Assembly (NCBI GenBank): GCA_964030475.1
Contig: CAXIPT010000001.1
Location: 662,229-726,228, forward strand
Reading direction: 5' to 3'
Length of the DNA: 64,000 nucleotides
Source of the DNA: Tethya wilhelma
Lineage: Eukaryota > Porifera > Demospongiae > Tethyida > Tethyidae
Both the position numbers and the translations under genes were made by a program. The number at the start of each line of letters is the position of its first letter. Position 1 is the first letter of the stretch. Positions 22,623 through 33,819 of the stretch are shown piece after piece. The notes beneath the pieces were generated by a model. The model had not been told where the DNA came from. It saw only the letters and a list, made by a program, of their open reading frames with translations, and searched no databases.

Positions 22623-25230
22623 GTATTTACTGTCACTCTTATGATCAATACAGCCTTTATCAAAAGTAACAGCAGTTCTCTGTTTGAAGAGGCAATGCAA
22701 AGTGGCTATGTGATCTGTAACCTGGTCATCCTACTGCTCATTGGAGTGGCCGGATCAGGGAAGACCTGTTTCTCCCAGCTTGTCTTGGACAAACCTCCTC
22801 CAGAAGTAAGAGAGAGCACTCCTCTGGCCCAGGCTGCCATTCGTGCTGTATCCACATCAAGAGCAGCTGTATCAGAAGAAGGAACAACATGGACAGCTGT
22901 TTCGCCATCTGAACTTCTAAACACAGTTGCTGATGGCATCAAGAGTCAATCAATATGCCATTTTGTTCTGCCTCCATCTCTACAATCTGACCATGGTCAT
23001 GACGGAACTTTTGCAAAACTCCTTAAAAAGTTCAGAAAACCAAACGTATCAGATTCTGTTGAGCCTGTAAACCTCCTTGTCACACAGTTAAAGCCTTCTT
23101 CTCAAAACCTTATAAAATCAGCACCTGTAAAAGATCTTGTATCTCACATGTCCAAAGCCACACCTGCTCCAAATGAGGTCTTCAGTGAAAACTGGGTGTA
23201 CCTCACTGACAGTGGTGGCCAACCCCAGTTTCATGAACTAATTCCTACCTTCATCCATCACGTGTCAGGAGCTGCTCTTTTTGTCAAGTTGAATGAAGAC
23301 CTCTCCAGCCACCCAACCATAGGCTACTATACCAAGGGTGCAGTCTGTGGTACAACCTACTCCTCTGCACTCACTCACGAGCAGACCATCAAGAATTGTC
23401 TTCAGATGATGCAGTCACGACTCAACATCTCTGGTGACAACGATTGTCCTGCATTGTTTTTTGTTGGCACCCACAAAGATCTTGAGTCAGCTAGCAATGA
23501 ATCCATCGAAAGCAAAGATGAGCAAATTCTTGACATGCTCAAATCAGTAAAAGGCGTCAAAGAGCATGTAGTCTTCAACCGTGTTGCAAAGCCCAAACAG
23601 TTGATGTTTGTCTTGAATACTGGAAATCCTGACGACAATGATCGACAGACAATTAGTGAGTTTCGGCAGGCTGTCATGAAAGGGTGCAAGAAGATCGAGA
23701 TGAAGATCCCTCTTAGCTGGTTCATTTTGGAGCAGCAGCTACAAGAGCTAGCAAGACAGAAATCACAGTTAGTTTTAAGCTTTGATGAATGCCTGGAAGT
23801 TGCTCGTGATCTTGAGATGGATAAAGCCCGTCTTTTGGCTGCTCTCAACTACTTTGTACGTCTCAACCTCTTCAAGTTCTTTCCCAAAATTCTTCCTAAC
23901 GTGGTTTTCACAACCTCACAAGTTCTTCTTGACAAGATCAGTGAGCTTGTGGCCTACAGCCACTATCTCAGTGGTGTTCCTGGAGCAGAGCCATCACCAG
24001 GCCAGTCTGAGTCAGGAAATGACATTAGCTCATTGCGTTTTGCTAACCATGCGATCGTAAATATCACCTTCTTGAAAAGGTTTGATGCTCATTATCGATA
24101 CATGAATGACCTCTTCACTCCTCAAGAGCTCTTGGATATCCTCTCTAACCAGCTTGTCTTTGCTCCATTCACTGGGGAAGAGTTCTTCATGCCTTGTGTC
24201 CTTCCCCAGCTCTCACTAGATAAGGTCTCCTCTTATCGTCTTCCTGCCAGCTCACCAGTTGCCCCACTGCTGGTCCATTACACTGGAGGCCTCTTCTCCA
24301 CTGGTCTTTTCAGTGCTCTGGTTGCCTTCCTTCAAGACCGATCCCCATGGAAGGTAGCTGAGGAGAATAGTGAGCCCATTTGCCTCTTTAAGAATTGCAT
24401 CGTGTTTTGCCACACTGATTTCCCAATCACCCTCACCCTCATATACTCCTTTGAGTTCATTGAAGTCCACGTCAATGTTGAGCAGGGTTTTAGTCTTGAG
24501 CCTTACACCAATGTCCGTACTACCATTATACTTGGGTTAGACAGAGCTGCTAAGATCCAGGGATGCAACAATCTTCGTCCAAAGGTTGGTTTCTTCTGTC
24601 CCTGTGGCAAGCAGGAGTCCTCTCACCTTGCCGCTGTCAGTGATGACGGGACATGGTGGTCTTGCAGTGGCAATGACATGGTCCGCGGTGCCCTGGCTCA
24701 AGAACACATTCTCTGGCTTGCAGATTACTGTGAACTACAAAATTCCTCAAAAGGTACAATTTAAAATTGAATCTTATATCTGTATGTAATTTAGTTGATC
24801 ATTCGTACATGCAATTATCCATGCAGTTACTGAGAAGTCCAACAAAGAATCTCCTAGAGCTGCCAGAACAAGATCAAGTCATGAAGATCACGAAGCTCTA
24901 AGCTACAAGGTCTCGTTACAAGACAGGCCTACTCTGAAGCAGTTACAAGTCTTGACTGGTCCTAATGGAAAGAGAGTGCGAGTGATGGACAGTGCAGCTG
25001 CTGAATGGGAAGAGCTGGCGATAGCGCTAGGGTTTGAAGCCACTGATATCGATACGGCCAAGAGAGACCATGTCCACGATGCAAGGAGTGCCTGTAGGGA
25101 GATCTTGACACGATGGCTGATTGGAGAGAGTGACTGTGACTCACCGGCCACATGGGGTACTCTCATTCAGAGTTTGATCGATGCCGGGCAAGTCAGTTTA
25201 GCTGAAGATCTCCAAGAAATACTCCAATAG
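22623..25230 (+). CDS. Roc/STAND-like GTPase with C-terminal death domain
   Basis: One large exon to about 24752, then a short intron and an exon 24826-25230 (phase 1 join); about 840-860 residues. The P-loop is GVAGSGKTCFSQLVLD, followed by the RESTPLAQAAIRA motif of invertebrate Roc-like GTPases, switch II in YLTDSGGQPQFHELIP, and G4 in FFVGTHKD. A long COR-like helical region follows, then a possible zinc-binding CPCGKQESSH motif. The second exon carries a death domain of about 90 residues (EWEELAIALGFEATDID, CREILTRWLI, LAEDLQEILQ at the end). Such proteins are expanded in sponges, cnidarians and placozoans and are thought to signal in immunity or cell death; partners are unknown. The start codon is uncertain (in-frame ATGs at about 22623, 22641 and 22695), and the first exon may instead be reached by splicing from the Rab-like gene. 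Confidence 0.87.
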
Positions 25231-25463
25231 AGAGTTGTTGTTTGTTTGGCTAATTTGTTTGTGTGTACTGTGTTTTTTTGCATGTGTTTTTTTTGTTTGT
25301 TTGTTTATTACAACAATAATAATTATTATTGTTAATGTATTTTTTGAATTATGTTTTACAGGTATAGCTAGGTGTGGTAAAATAGTCAATGACGAAATGA
25401 ATTTTTTTATAGAAAAATTAATGTTTTTGCATTGTCACAATTGGTGTGCATTAATAATGATAA

Positions 25464-26960
25464 AAGTAGTAAAAATTTCAAAAAAATAAGTAGCGTAGGA
25501 ATGGGCAGTGCGGTAAAAAGCATTAACAAGGCATGTCTCAATTTCGGCACATGACTACTTCATTTTTGGTTTATTCTTGTTCCCTAGTACGGATCCTCAG
25601 TGTCATAAATGCAACCAAGATCTGTAGACCAGTTTAAGTTGCCTGTTTTATAATGGTTTACTCCAATGCAACAATAAGCTATCTGTCAGCCAAGAGTTGG
25701 GCATAAAAAATGAAGTAGTCATGTGCCGAAATTGAGACATGCCTTGTTCCAATGCTTTTTACCGCACTGCCCATTCCTACACTACTTATTTTTTTGAAAT
25801 TTTTACTACTTGTTCATTCATTTTTTTCAACGCTACAGTGTGGAGACTATCAGAGACTGGTTAGTCCCTACAAAAAGCTTGAATAGCAGCTACAATGCTG
25901 ATGCTGGAAAAGGCTAATGCGCATGCGCATAATAATACCACGTGTACAGATGACCTTTGAACTCTACCTACAAGATGGCTGCATTGTAGTACATGAATTT
26001 ATACCAGAGGAGGTTGGACACGCATCACGTGCGATCTATGGAATGTTTGTTCTCGGGTTGCTCTCGATCGTTTGTAAACATGCAAATCAGAGAAATAGAA
26101 GTGGTAGAGGTGCGTGAGAAGATATATGCTCATCCTTAATGATAATTGTACTTGCAAATTAAAAAAAAAATGTTGCAAACCTATTTTTGACGTACTGTTT
26201 ATCGTGTTCATGACTTTCTGCAGCTCTGCACATCAAAAGAGCTGCTGCTGTGGATAGACCTTGGACAGTAAAGGTTAGACAGCGGCCCAACCCCGCTCAA
26301 CCCCTGCATAATTTCTGAGATATTCTGCTTAGAACGTGAACATAATTAGCAAAAAGTTGTGCTTTTGGCTTCTTGAGTTGTACGCTACATCTTTGCATCT
26401 CCAACAATAGAAGACAGGCCATGGCAACCTGTTTCGTTCATCGCAATGGCGAAAAAGAGCAAAAACAGTTATTGAGGAATGCTAATTAAACTCACTTTTA
26501 TGACGTAATTATTACGCGTGTCCAACCTCCTCTGAATTTATACACTAAGCTTCAAAGCTTTCTAGTTTCTGTTTAGGCCTATTTGAGATTGAAATGAGTA
26601 TCAAGGAATGTAGTACCCATGAAAAGAACTTACTTTGTGCTGTCAAAGTTGGCTCAACACATTATGGTTCTCTGGAAATCCTTTTCAAGTAAGTCAGTTA
26701 GGAAGTACGTAAGTAAGTAAGTAAGTACGTTAGGAGAACAAAAATGGCACTATGGTGGCTTCCCAATAGCGCTCACTACGAGTGCTGAGGAACGTTTTTG
26801 TGAGCTTTAGGCCTTGCATGCAATTGGTAATCTGTCAGTAAGAGCCTCTGAGCACCTTTAAAGGTTTAATTTTGTTTGACTAGATTTTTATAGTAGCCAA
26901 CATTTTGTATGGTGTCTATGGGACAGTCGGCCCATTCCTACTATACGTACTACCGTACGT
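25464..26960 (+). mobile_element. Foldback DNA element, copy 2 (full length, interrupted)
   Basis: The left module 25464-25811 is a palindrome: AAAGTAGTAAAAATTTC and GTAGGAATGGGCAGTGCGGT are mirrored at 25757-25811. The following unique part matches copy 1 and ends at about 26905-26960 with ACATTTTGTATGGTGTCTAT and CAGTCGGCCCATTCCTACTA. The outer ends are thus TAGGAATGGGC and its inverse. Without the 530-bp insertion (26005-26534) the element is about 970 bp. No transposase is encoded. Confidence 0.8.
26005..26534. mobile_element. 530-bp terminal-inverted-repeat element with 9-bp target duplication, nested insertion
   Basis: Perfect 19-bp inverted ends CAGAGGAGGTTGGACACGC enclose 530 bp. The flanks are 9-bp direct repeats AATTTATAC (25996-26004 and 26535-26543). 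The unoccupied site is present in copy 1 near 1598 as a single GTGAATTTATACACC, which proves the insertion. No open frame of note lies inside, so the element is non-autonomous; the 9-bp duplication suggests a MULE-type transposase acted in trans. Confidence 0.93.
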
Positions 26961-26987
26961 ATGATTATAACAATTATAGTTCATGTT

Positions 26988-27630
26988 TAGCCTCGTAAAC
27001 CAGTCCCTCCCCGCTATGCTTAGCGCTTATTGCTAAGCGCGGGGAGGGACTGGTCTCCAAAATCACGTGAGTGACGTCAAGGGTAGAACCGTGGTAGAAC
27101 CGTGATTTGCATATGTGGGCAGGTCGAGTAAGAAAGTATAGCCCTGCCCACGCAACTCACAGCACAAGCCAAGAGAGATCAATGACAAGCTTGTTTCAAG
27201 TGTATAAATGTAAGTACAGCACAAACTTACTTGTAATGGCTGTGATTAGTATCTGTACCTGCCTTTTGCTCTTGTTGGAGTGCTGGCTTTCCTATGCATG
27301 CTGTACACGCAAATACGCGAGTAGGCTGTGACAGAATTTTTCCTGGCCATAGAAGGTTCACAAAATAAGCCTAACTAAGCTAAAACAAGCTAACTTCAAA
27401 GACTTAGAACACAAGCGCTACGTTTCTAAACTGTCTGCAAAATTTTTTTTGCCTGGACTCGTGAGCGCTTTTAGCGCTAGCTAATTTTGAGTGGGCGGAT
27501 AAACCACCGAACAGCTTTCCGCCCACGCGCTCTTTTTGTGACGTAACTCACGTGATTTTGGAGACCAGGCCCTCCCCGCGCTTAGCAATAAGCGCTAAGC
27601 ATAGTGGGGAGGGACTGGTTTACGAGGCTA
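26988..27630. mobile_element. 643-bp MULE-like non-autonomous element
   Basis: It begins TAGCCTCGTAAACCAGTCCC and ends with the inverse. The inverted arms extend through GCTTAGCGCTTATTGCTAAG and AATCACGTGAGTGACGTC. It is flanked by perfect 9-bp direct repeats GTTCATGTT (26979-26987 and 27631-27639). It is the same family as the 109-bp element at 7027-7135. The interior has no recognisable transposase. Confidence 0.92.
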
Positions 27631-27639
27631 GTTCATGTT

Positions 27640-28018
27640 AGTGATGAGCTTACATATGACCATAATAAAAATGGCTACTTATACATAATCTTGAGGTGTT
27701 TCATGTATTATGCACTGCGTATAATCTACACTGCCAATTTGCAATCACAAGATTCAATGAGTTCCTAATTATCGTTAATCCATGAAACTGGCACAAAGCT
27801 CTAGCTAGCTCCTTATGAACAATATACATCTTGTACCAAACATTCATAATGTTGACTCAAGTCACACCAGCCTTATACTGCTATACTCTAGAAGAGCTAT
27901 AAATACCACAGCAGACACCAAACTAAAGAAGATAGTGGAAGGATCCAGAGATTTCTACAATCATAACATCATAGCTTATTGCAGGAGCTGAGGAACGAAG
28001 AACAGACAAGTGTTGACA
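27640..28018. promoter_or_regulatory. Upstream region of the secreted Cys-rich gene
   Basis: CTATAAATACCACAG at about 27897 looks like a TATA box about 120 bp before the ATG at 28019. No other coding signal is present. Confidence 0.5.
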
Positions 28019-29190
28019 ATGCAAGCAACAGGTGTACTAGTGTTGTCAGTAGCAGTTGTGATTGCCCTGAGTGGTCTGGGGGAGGCTCAGCAGTGTTCCC
28101 AGGAAAAGATTCAATCAAAATCCATCATTGAAAATGGTACGTGCATAGTAGCTTTGTATCCAGGCCCCTAGCTGGTGGGAATGTGGCTAGGTACGTGGCT
28201 ATGTAAAAGTCTCTATTGAACATGCATATGGCTATAGGATATGTCTACATAGATCCAACAATGTTTTACACGATGAGTTATCCATTTCAGGTTGCAATGC
28301 TCTGACCATTGCGAAGGCTTACTTCACCCGCTACCAAGGTCTCTGCACGAGAGAAGGCAGTGGCTCTTGTCAGTGGTGCAGCAGAAGAAACCCAAGTGCC
28401 TGTCGTGGCATCGTTGACAACAGGTCAGCTACTCAAATATAAACCCAACAAACAAGATTATTCCAAAAAAATTTTCTGATGCTAAAAATTCATCCTCAGT
28501 GTAAACATCAAGAGCTTTGTTCCCAGCGGCTGTTCTATTCAGTCAGTAGATGCTGCAACAGGGAGCTACGTGGGAGAGTTCAAGGGAGCTGAGCTGGTGC
28601 TCTCTGGAATGGACAGGTGAGGCAATGAGGAGGGAGAGATAGATGCATGGATCTGTTTGATTGCTAATCATGTATGTGTGGTTGGTACAATCACAGGGCA
28701 AAGTATGGCCAGGAAGCACCAGAGGAGTTTGAGGTGAACTTGTCATTCAACATGAACATGAAATTTACTGTAGACTCAAGTAAGATATGAGACTACATCA
28801 CCATACACCAATAACAATGTGCAAGAGACAATAGTCTGACAAAAGACTTAATGCGCACAACACATGTAGATGCTGTGGTAAATGGTGAATGTTTCACAAA
28901 CTTCACACTCAACAATATTCGTAGAAACCCCAATGTCAAAATTCTCGGAATCAATCCACTTCCAAATAGCAAGGATGAAACGTAAATGAAAATTAGAATT
29001 TAATGCACACCCTATACATTCATTTCCATACACACACTGCACTGTCAACAGATACACCATCAGTCCCATTGGGAGGTACCTACTGGTGCGTAGCCTCCCT
29101 AGGACGGTAAGTGTAGCATGTATACATACAGTGGACATACATTGAGACACACATATGCATACGCACACACACACGCACACGCACACACAT

Positions 29191-29266
<76 letters not shown>

Positions 29267-29417
29267 NTAAGGCACACATGCAAACACACACACACATACA
29301 CACAACAAAGATGGAAGCGATAATAAATGACCTATTCAAGAGGATATCAATGAGGACTTCTATACTGAGTTCTCTACTGAAGCTGGACCTCAGCAACCAA
29401 GGAAGCAGCTTGATTAA
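28019..29417 (+). CDS. Secreted Cys-rich protein of unknown family, seven exons
   Basis: Exons 28019-28136, 28291-28423, 28500-28616, 28697-28779, 28870-28981, 29052-29106 and 29343-29417 all have GT-AG borders and compatible phases, giving 230 residues. A signal peptide is clear (MQATGVLVLSVAVVIALSGL, then cleavage near GEAQQC). The N-terminal region has spaced cysteines ending CTREGSGSCQWCSRR, reminiscent of a PSI-type (plexin-semaphorin-integrin) motif, but I do not see the rest of an integrin or plexin. The remainder is unrecognised and probably beta-rich (GEFKGAELVLSG, EVNLSFNMNMKFTV), with a possible glycosylation site NFT. The final short exon follows a long CA-repeat intron and is the least certain. 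It is likely extracellular; no function is assigned. Confidence 0.7.
29155..29302. repeat. (CA)n microsatellite with single-N gap
   Basis: A long CA-rich tract with an N at 29267, inside the last intron of the secreted-protein gene. Confidence 0.95.
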
Positions 29418-30392
29418 CTTTCTTATATAAAAGTATGTATGTTTGCTCAAACAGTGACAGAAATATATCCATAGTGAAGTTAGTTAGAGACAGAGACAGA
29501 GATAGAGATAGAGATAGCTTATCATGATAATAACACCATATTTACACTTACAGAATAATATTGTTTGCAAGATCACAATAATTATTGAGCTACTTTCAAG
29601 ATTCATTGATCAATCAAATTCTACCTATCATGCACTATTACAATGAAGCACAGTCGATCAGCAAGCACAAATGGGGTAGAAGGCTAGCTGTGGAACAATC
29701 CACAATGGACATTTCTACAAGTTACAGTATCACTTATGGTCACATGGTTAAAATTATGGGTACAGAAAAAGCATGATCAGATTCAGAACCGAAGTTCTAG
29801 TCTGTCCTTCTCCTTGAGTGTGTGTGATCAATATATCTTCTCTATAAGCATCTAAACTTGATCAAAAAAGCTATAATAAGTACAAGCTAAAAGGGTACAT
29901 CTCAAAACCACCATACATAAGCACCCATTCAAAGTGTATTGCCATGGACATTAGTTCACTGATGAGTTTCGTAACTCATAAGATAAATTGAGCAATTTGT
30001 TCCCCAACTTGGTGTGACTATAGCAAGGGTTATTGGTGCATTGAGAGGCTGTTAGAAATGACACACTGGGCAATTTCTACCAGTGTTAGGAACAAGCCCA
30101 GCCCTAACAGAAGTGACTGCACACACCTAGCTACTGATGGCTGGGGAGCTAAGATACCACAGAGAGTGGAGACAGAGGTATATAGGTGAATAGCTCAGCT
30201 GCCAGCAGCTTGAATTAATTCCACAATGAAGCGATTTAAAAATACACTGAAAACTAACAAACAAACAAATTGAAATGAGCAAACAACAATGTACTTATTA
30301 GGTAAGCATACCACAATGGACATACAATCACAAATTAACATGAAAGTTGATGGTTACCATGCAACGGGAATGTACGAGTCACGCTAGGGTGG
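29418..30392. other. Intergenic, no gene seen
   Basis: AT-rich sequence between the secreted-protein gene and the 3' end of IBA57. A short GAGATA repeat occurs at 29490-29517. No exon was recognised. Confidence 0.6.
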
Positions 30393-30678
30393 TCAGCTGG
30401 GCCACCATTGGGGTAGGTGGGCGGACACATTCACTCTCTTCTCATCAGGAGCACAGAGAAAGAGACCATCACCAGAACTGAATTGAATCATTAACACAAG
30501 AGAGCCTAAAAATAATGCCAGACTTTTACATGGTTATGCTAAGAAGCTTACATCTCTCTCAAGCGGAGGAGAGCCAGGCCTAAGCCTCCACATGTACTGA
30601 CCAGCTTCCCTGCACTCTTCCCAGTAGCAGTGCTGATGGTGGTCCCTTTGGGCAAGTTCTCCTCACCATCATGACTAC

Positions 30679-30736
<58 letters not shown>

Positions 30737-31356
30737 NAGAGAGAGAGAGAGAGAGAGCATATCACTCAAGAATCTGACTCCACTTCCCTCCCTCCAATGA
30801 ACCCCCACCTGTCATTGATGGTGATGGGCATCACTCTCTTCCTCACTACCCCAGTGTGGTGGGTCCTAGCAGTCAGCTCCTGGCCCAGGTAGCACCCTTT
30901 GCTGAAACTGACTAGAGAGTAGGGGAAAAAGGAAAGAAAGACCAAAAATACATTATTAAGGAGGGAGGGAGACCATCCCACACCGCATGTACAGATCTAC
31001 AGTGGAAGTATCTCAGTCAGTGAAAACTAGAATATGAAAACAATCAAATTTGGCAGTCCATGAAATTTTTGTCTACAATTTTTTTTGTAGGTGAGTTTCT
31101 GGTTGGGTATTAGTCATTATTCTTGTTCACCAACCCAGTATGCAGATTGAAAATAACACACTTTAATTCTGCCTGGGTTGGTGAACAGGAATATAATTTA
31201 CAATTTTTTTGCCATGTATTGTGTACTCACCTCCATTGAGATAGTCGAGGTTGTACTCGAGAGGGAAGCAGCTGCCGACTGGGATCTCCTCAACACCCTC
31301 GGCTATACCCGTCTCCAATCGATGACTGTGGTAGGCATCTATTGGAATATAGATGG

Positions 31357-31445
<89 letters not shown>

Positions 31446-31853
31446 NNNNNNNNTGTGTGTGTGTGTGTGTGTGCATGTGTGCGTGTGTGCGTGTGTGTGA
31501 TTATACGTGTAGGTAGAGCAAAATAATTATATTGTAAAACTGTGGCGTTGCCTGTGGTTACCTAGATCTGTTTCTTGGAGGTCATTCCATTGTGCTGTAT
31601 GACTCTGTAGCATACAGTATATGAGAAGTAGTTCCATGAACAGCTAAGAGTGGATGGTGACACTAACACACCTTGATTGGAAGTGATGAGTCTTGAACCA
31701 AACTGAGCTGGAGGGAACGAAGAGAATTGACACACACATGTTTTGTACAAGACATTGAAGTGTTGATTGTTGGCCACCCCCTCATCAATCGTACTATAGC
31801 AGGACCCCTGCTGTTTCCATGCAACCCGGTCCCACACTCCTCCTTACCAACCA

Positions 31854-31946
<93 letters not shown>

Positions 31947-33819
31947 NAGTACATAACTCATAACCTCCTGAGAGTACTGTATGTATGACAACTGCAAACA
32001 AGCTATATAGCTTAGGCAAGGAATCTACCAAACATTCCCTAGCTCTATATCTAACAGCGTACCTTAATCTAGGATCAGAGTAGCAGTCTGTGCTGGGGCT
32101 CTCTGGTCTCCCTGGAAACAGAGACCACACCTTCATCTCCTCATCAACACACGATATCTTCACCTACCAAACGAGGGAAAAATATAGTAAGTATATAAGA
32201 CGGTGAATTTTAGCTGAATGAATAGATGATTATGTTATACACATACAAGGACTATCTACAGTACATAAGTCCCTAACTGGGTATACATGTATGTATCAAG
32301 GTTGAATGAATACCTTGGATCGTAAAGCATATCTCTTCAAGTGTTTTATGATCTCCTGAGTGACTTGGGAATCACACTCCAACAGTATCCCATCATCACT
32401 GTTGTTGCCATGGCGATAGAGCATGACATCATACAACACACGACCCTGTACATGCAGTATACAAAAACATACAACAGCAGTTGATATGAAGTACATTACA
32501 GCCTCTCAGAATGTCTGAGGTTACTACAACTACAAAACACGATGGTGTGTAGCCACCCACAGACAGAGTATGATGCAAAATACTATGGCACTTGGAGAAT
32601 GTAATTAATACCACCAGGCAAACACCTGACAAATCTTTATTTCAGGGCTCACTACTACCAGGCAGCATTGACACACTCAGCTACTGTCTCTCTCTCTCTC
32701 TACTAGCCATGGCAGTCAACCTGGAGGAGCTGGCAAAGAATGACTTCTGGATGAAGAAGCTCAGAAGAGAAGCCAGAGTCCGTGACACTAACAAAGATGG
32801 GTTTGTTTCAAAGGCTGACTTTGACACAGTTCTCCAGCGCTACAGAGACATGGGCACCCCAGAGGGACACATAAAGAAGCTGGAAAAGAACCACAGCCTT
32901 TTATGTGCAGCACTTGGGATAACTGATGAAAGTATTCAACTGACGTACGACAAGTGCATCGAGAATTTCACAAAGTGTAGCCAGCAAGTTGAGGAGATCC
33001 TGAAGCTCTTTCAAACCCACTTTGAGATCATTGACACAAACGAAGATGGGAACATATCCTTCCAAGAGTGGGTCAACTACTACAAGGCTTTGGGCATTGA
33101 GACCAGCTGTGCCAAGGCTTCATTTGAAGCAATGGATGCCAATGGAGATGGAGTGGTATCAATGGAGGAGTTTTTTGCTTACAACAAAGAGTTCTACGTG
33201 ACAGCTGAAGACAAGCTCAAGAGCTCCCTCTTGCTGGGACCACTGGAGAACTAGTGACACTGAATGATGGATGAACTTAACAGAAATAATAATAATAGCA
33301 GCAAAATTTCTGTGTAAACTATCTTAGATGGAAACTAGCTGGCACACAGTATTATATTGAGAAAGTTTTTTTTGTTGTTGTTTTGTTATTTTACTTTGTA
33401 CAATGGTTAGCTGATATCCAAACCATAGTCGTACAGGCTGTACTGAGGATATACAAACTCCCAAGAGTAGCAGTGTACCTGTGCATTGAGCATCATACTG
33501 TAGACTGACTTGAGAGGAGCATCCAATGCAGTCATGACATCTGCTGTGACCAGGCCCTGCAACAGCTTCAGGGAGTCCTCACCTCTGAGTTGGACCAGAG
33601 AACGATGGCTCAGAGCTGTCCTGTGGGTGCTGGCTGGAATGGAGAGACTGTCAGGAGACACCTGGACGAGAATTGTGCAGGACACTAACTCTCTCAGTTT
33701 GCATGGTTTGTGACATAGATAACCGACCCACTGACCTTGTGAGCATGGCTGCTGCAAGTGAAAGAGTGTCTGAGAGAGAGTGCTCTTGAAATACACCGAT
33801 AAAGACCGGCTCTACTCAT
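30393..33819 (-). CDS. IBA57: IBA57-like iron-sulfur cluster assembly factor (YgfZ/GcvT family)
   Basis: Nine minus-strand exons: 33819-33736, 33661-33479, 32445-32314, 32163-32063, 31707-31672, 31338-31231, 30911-30809, 30674-30552 and 30477-30393. The first exon is an Arg/Ser-rich presequence fit for mitochondria ([20 protein letters not shown]). The protein then reads as a folate-binding YgfZ-like fold, with the signature [20 protein letters not shown] in exon 7 and the C-terminus PQWWPS as in IBA57. It acts with ISCA1/2 in mitochondrial 4Fe-4S cluster formation. All joins agree in phase except exon 4 to 5, where DPRL and [10 protein letters not shown] are clearly homologous but the acceptors I can see leave the join one base out. 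A sequencing error or another site is likely. Intron 2 holds the EF-hand gene on the opposite strand. Introns contain several gapped microsatellites. Confidence 0.88.
30681..30758. repeat. (GA)n microsatellite with N at 30737
   Basis: It lies in the IBA57 intron before exon 8, again providing a CT tract on the coding strand. Confidence 0.95.
31361..31498. repeat. (GT)n microsatellite with gap 31446-31453
   Basis: Pure TG run, eight Ns, then a GTGTGCATGTGTGCGTG tail, in an IBA57 intron. Confidence 0.95.
31857..31947. repeat. (CA)n microsatellite ending in an N
   Basis: About 90 bases of CA ending at the N at 31947, in an IBA57 intron. Confidence 0.95.
32709..33254 (+). CDS. Sarcoplasmic calcium-binding protein-like EF-hand protein, nested in an IBA57 intron
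   Basis: A single coding exon of 181 residues from the ATG at 32709. The bases before it, CTCTCTCTCTCTACTAG, form a strong splice acceptor, so a 5' UTR exon upstream is likely and the in-frame extension further left is probably not translated. Canonical EF loops are [24 protein letters not shown] and [12 protein letters not shown]; a second, degenerate hand lies around [12 protein letters not shown]. Four hands with a silent second one is the pattern of invertebrate sarcoplasmic calcium-binding proteins and calexcitin. It would act as a cytosolic calcium buffer or sensor. The whole gene lies inside intron 2 of IBA57 on the opposite strand, so the two transcripts overlap in antisense. Confidence 0.9.
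   Translation: MAVNLEELAKNDFWMKKLRREARVRDTNKDGFVSKADFDTVLQRYRDMGTPEGHIKKLEKNHSLLCAALGITDESIQLTYDKCIENFTKCSQQVEEILKLFQTHFEIIDTNEDGNISFQEWVNYYKALGIETSCAKASFEAMDANGDGVVSMEEFFAYNKEFYVTAEDKLKSSLLLGPLEN

Noticed and set aside
28019..28779. Integrin beta N-terminus
   Set aside because: The CQWC-type cluster suggests PSI, but the following exons do not read as an integrin hybrid or I-like domain and the gene ends at 29417.
28848..29450. 200-codon minus-strand frame with Cys-Val repeats
   Set aside because: It is the translation of a (CA)n microsatellite with an N, antisense to well-phased exons of the secreted-protein gene.
31178..32163. Frames rich in Cys-Val or His-Thr near 31.2-32.2 kb
   Set aside because: They come from GT/CA microsatellites in IBA57 introns.
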